Origin: CF-46 sp963760735
Lineage (GTDB): Bacteria > Chloroflexota > Limnocylindria > Limnocylindrales > CSP1-4
Direction of reading: 5' to 3'
Assembly: GCA_963760735.1 (NCBI GenBank)
Contig: CAVXEB010000004.1
Span: forward strand, 558,001-622,000
DNA length: 64,000 bases
This document shows positions 62,901 to 64,000 of the stretch, one piece after another (the first letter of the stretch is position 1; each line of letters opens with the position of its first letter). Position numbers and translations under genes: made by a program. Below the pieces are notes generated by a model. It was not told the origin of the DNA and made no database searches. It saw only the letters and a list, made by a program, of their open reading frames with translations.

Positions 62901-63935
62901 GTGGACGGAGGCCCCTTGTCGGTGCGGTGGCTGATCGGCGTCGCCCTGATCGTCGTCGCCCTGATGGCGGCGGCGTGCGGATCGTCCACGACCCCCGAGC
63001 CGAGCGGTGAGCCGACCCCGGACTCGTCGGCGGCAGCACCGGTGCCCGCCGGCTCGTGTCCCCTCGCCGTCGCCCAGCTCGCCTCCTTCACGAGCGGCCT
63101 CGCCGCCGACCTGAGGAACCTCCAGGGGCCCATCGGGCAGAAGCCGTTCAACGCGACCGACGCAGCGGTTGCCACCTTCCGCGTCTCCGCCACCCTGACG
63201 CCGTTCAAGGACGACCGGATGGTCGCCAATCTCGAGGGCTGCCCGACGACGGCGGGCCTCGGGCCGCGCGTCGCGAAGGTGATGGCAACCGCGGAGGCGG
63301 CGATCGAGAAGGCCCAGGCGGCGAGCATCACGAACGCGACCTCGCAACGGGCCGCGGGGCTGAGTCTGCTCCGCCTCCTGCCGGAGGTCCTGGCGCTGTC
63401 CGACGCGAACGACGTGGCCGCCACGACGCTCGGCCTGCCGCACGAGGTGGCCGTCGTTCCGGGAGGCTCCGGGGCGCCCGGTGGCTCGACCCAGCCCGAG
63501 CGTCCGAGCCGGACGCCGCCGCTGACGGGCCCGGGCTCATCGCCGGCCGTCGCCGACACGTGGACGGACGCCGCGAACGGCTACCTGAACGACACGTTCG
63601 CCACGTACGGGAACGTGATCACCTGGGGGGCGGCGCTCGGCGGGAGTGGCGACCCGGCGTCGGCGACACCCGACGAGCTCGCGGAGGGAATCCGGCAGTC
63701 GCTCGGCGGGCACCTCGGGTACATGGACAATCACCGCGCCCGGAGCTGCTACGCGAGCGCCTACGCGACGGACCGCAGCCTCGCGGGCCAGTGGTCGGCC
63801 CTGGTCCGGGGCGGGACGCTCCCGTCCGACACGACGCCGGAGGGCCAGGCGGTCGCCCGGGCCTTCGAGGCGGCTCAGGCGCGGACGACCGACTTCCTCA
63901 CGAAGATGGGGACGTTCTTCACCACCTGCCGCTAG
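62901..63935 (+). CDS. Lipoprotein, unknown function
   Basis: About 340 residues. Start at GTG 62901 or TTG 62916, GGAGG being just upstream of the latter. Lipobox VALMAAACGSS, Pro/Ser linker, then a helical region (LGLPHEVAVVPGGSG) and a C-terminal domain with DTWTDAANGYLNDTFATYGN and GGHLGYMDNHRARSCYASAY. It resembles no family I can name. It follows the DUF922 gene on the same strand. Confidence 0.7.
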   Translation: MDGGPLSVRWLIGVALIVVALMAAACGSSTTPEPSGEPTPDSSAAAPVPAGSCPLAVAQLASFTSGLAADLRNLQGPIGQKPFNATDAAVATFRVSATLTPFKDDRMVANLEGCPTTAGLGPRVAKVMATAEAAIEKAQAASITNATSQRAAGLSLLRLLPEVLALSDANDVAATTLGLPHEVAVVPGGSGAPGGSTQPERPSRTPPLTGPGSSPAVADTWTDAANGYLNDTFATYGNVITWGAALGGSGDPASATPDELAEGIRQSLGGHLGYMDNHRARSCYASAYATDRSLAGQWSALVRGGTLPSDTTPEGQAVARAFEAAQARTTDFLTKMGTFFTTCR

Positions 63936-63964
63936 GTCGCGGTGCCTTCCGTCAGGATCCGCGA

Positions 63965-64000
63965 ATGAACGTCAGCGACGTCGGCCCGGTCCCGGGCGCG
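63965..64000 (+). CDS. Possible start of the next gene, cut by the window edge
   Basis: ATG 63965 after TCAGGA, reading MNVSDVGPVPGA to the edge. Too short to name; included because strand and spacing fit a gene following the lipoprotein. Confidence 0.3.
   Translation, partial: MNVSDVGPVPGA

Overview
ORGANISM. This is GC-rich DNA (high GC in genes and in most gaps) with dense bacterial genes, GTG/TTG starts and short ATGA/GTGA overlaps. Primase, the primary sigma factor, a heliorhodopsin, an F420-type nitroreductase-like protein and many secreted Ser/Pro/Thr-rich lipoproteins together suggest a Chloroflexota bacterium of the Limnocylindria type. That placement is inference; an actinobacterial relative is the main alternative.

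LAYOUT. 1-1.5 kb: the 5' end of a heliorhodopsin gene (cut by the window edge) and a FAS1 lipoprotein gene with a clear sigma-70 promoter. 1.5-2.04 kb: a decayed large serine recombinase ending in a 3' fragment of tRNA-Asn. 2-50.7 kb: a long accessory region that ends at the intact tRNA-Asn (50655-50728); I read 2004-50728 as a tRNA-Asn genomic island, possibly made in more than one step. Its middle (9.7-28 kb) carries metal and stress functions: a P1B-5 ATPase with a hemerythrin tail, a P2-type cation ATPase, VIT and AI-2E family membrane proteins, a universal stress protein, and two ABC-2 exporter operons on either side of a membrane-anchored LuxR regulator. Its outer parts (2.7-7.8 kb and 28.7-46.4 kb) are a patchwork of small one- or two-gene units: three ECF sigma/anti-sigma pairs plus one sigma remnant, secreted proteins, DUF4386 proteins, a LysR regulator and a class III nucleotide cyclase. 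50.7-64 kb: more ordinary chromosome, with an AAA ATPase, a rhodanese, an XRE regulator, rpoD, dnaG, a TolB-like propeller, an MFS transporter and two extracytoplasmic proteins.

REPEATS. Two repeat families run through the patchwork and are absent from the 50.7-64 kb part. Element A is a 59-bp imperfect hairpin, always in the same orientation, with 9 full or nearly full copies and several half copies. Its arms co-vary between copies and its half copies break at the hairpin loop. Element B is a roughly 300-bp module that encodes a 67-residue protein behind a strong ribosome binding site; it occurs as one open copy, four 5'-containing decayed copies and five 3' tails. A often follows B directly. 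In the 30-46 kb zone successive A elements usually enclose one or a few genes. This may be an undescribed cassette or small-mobile-module system; it is the most interesting feature of the window.

CAUTION. At least eleven genes are broken by single frameshifts with full-length homology on both sides. Some of these lie in the core part (AAA ATPase, MFS transporter). Long-read indel errors are therefore a serious alternative to true gene decay.
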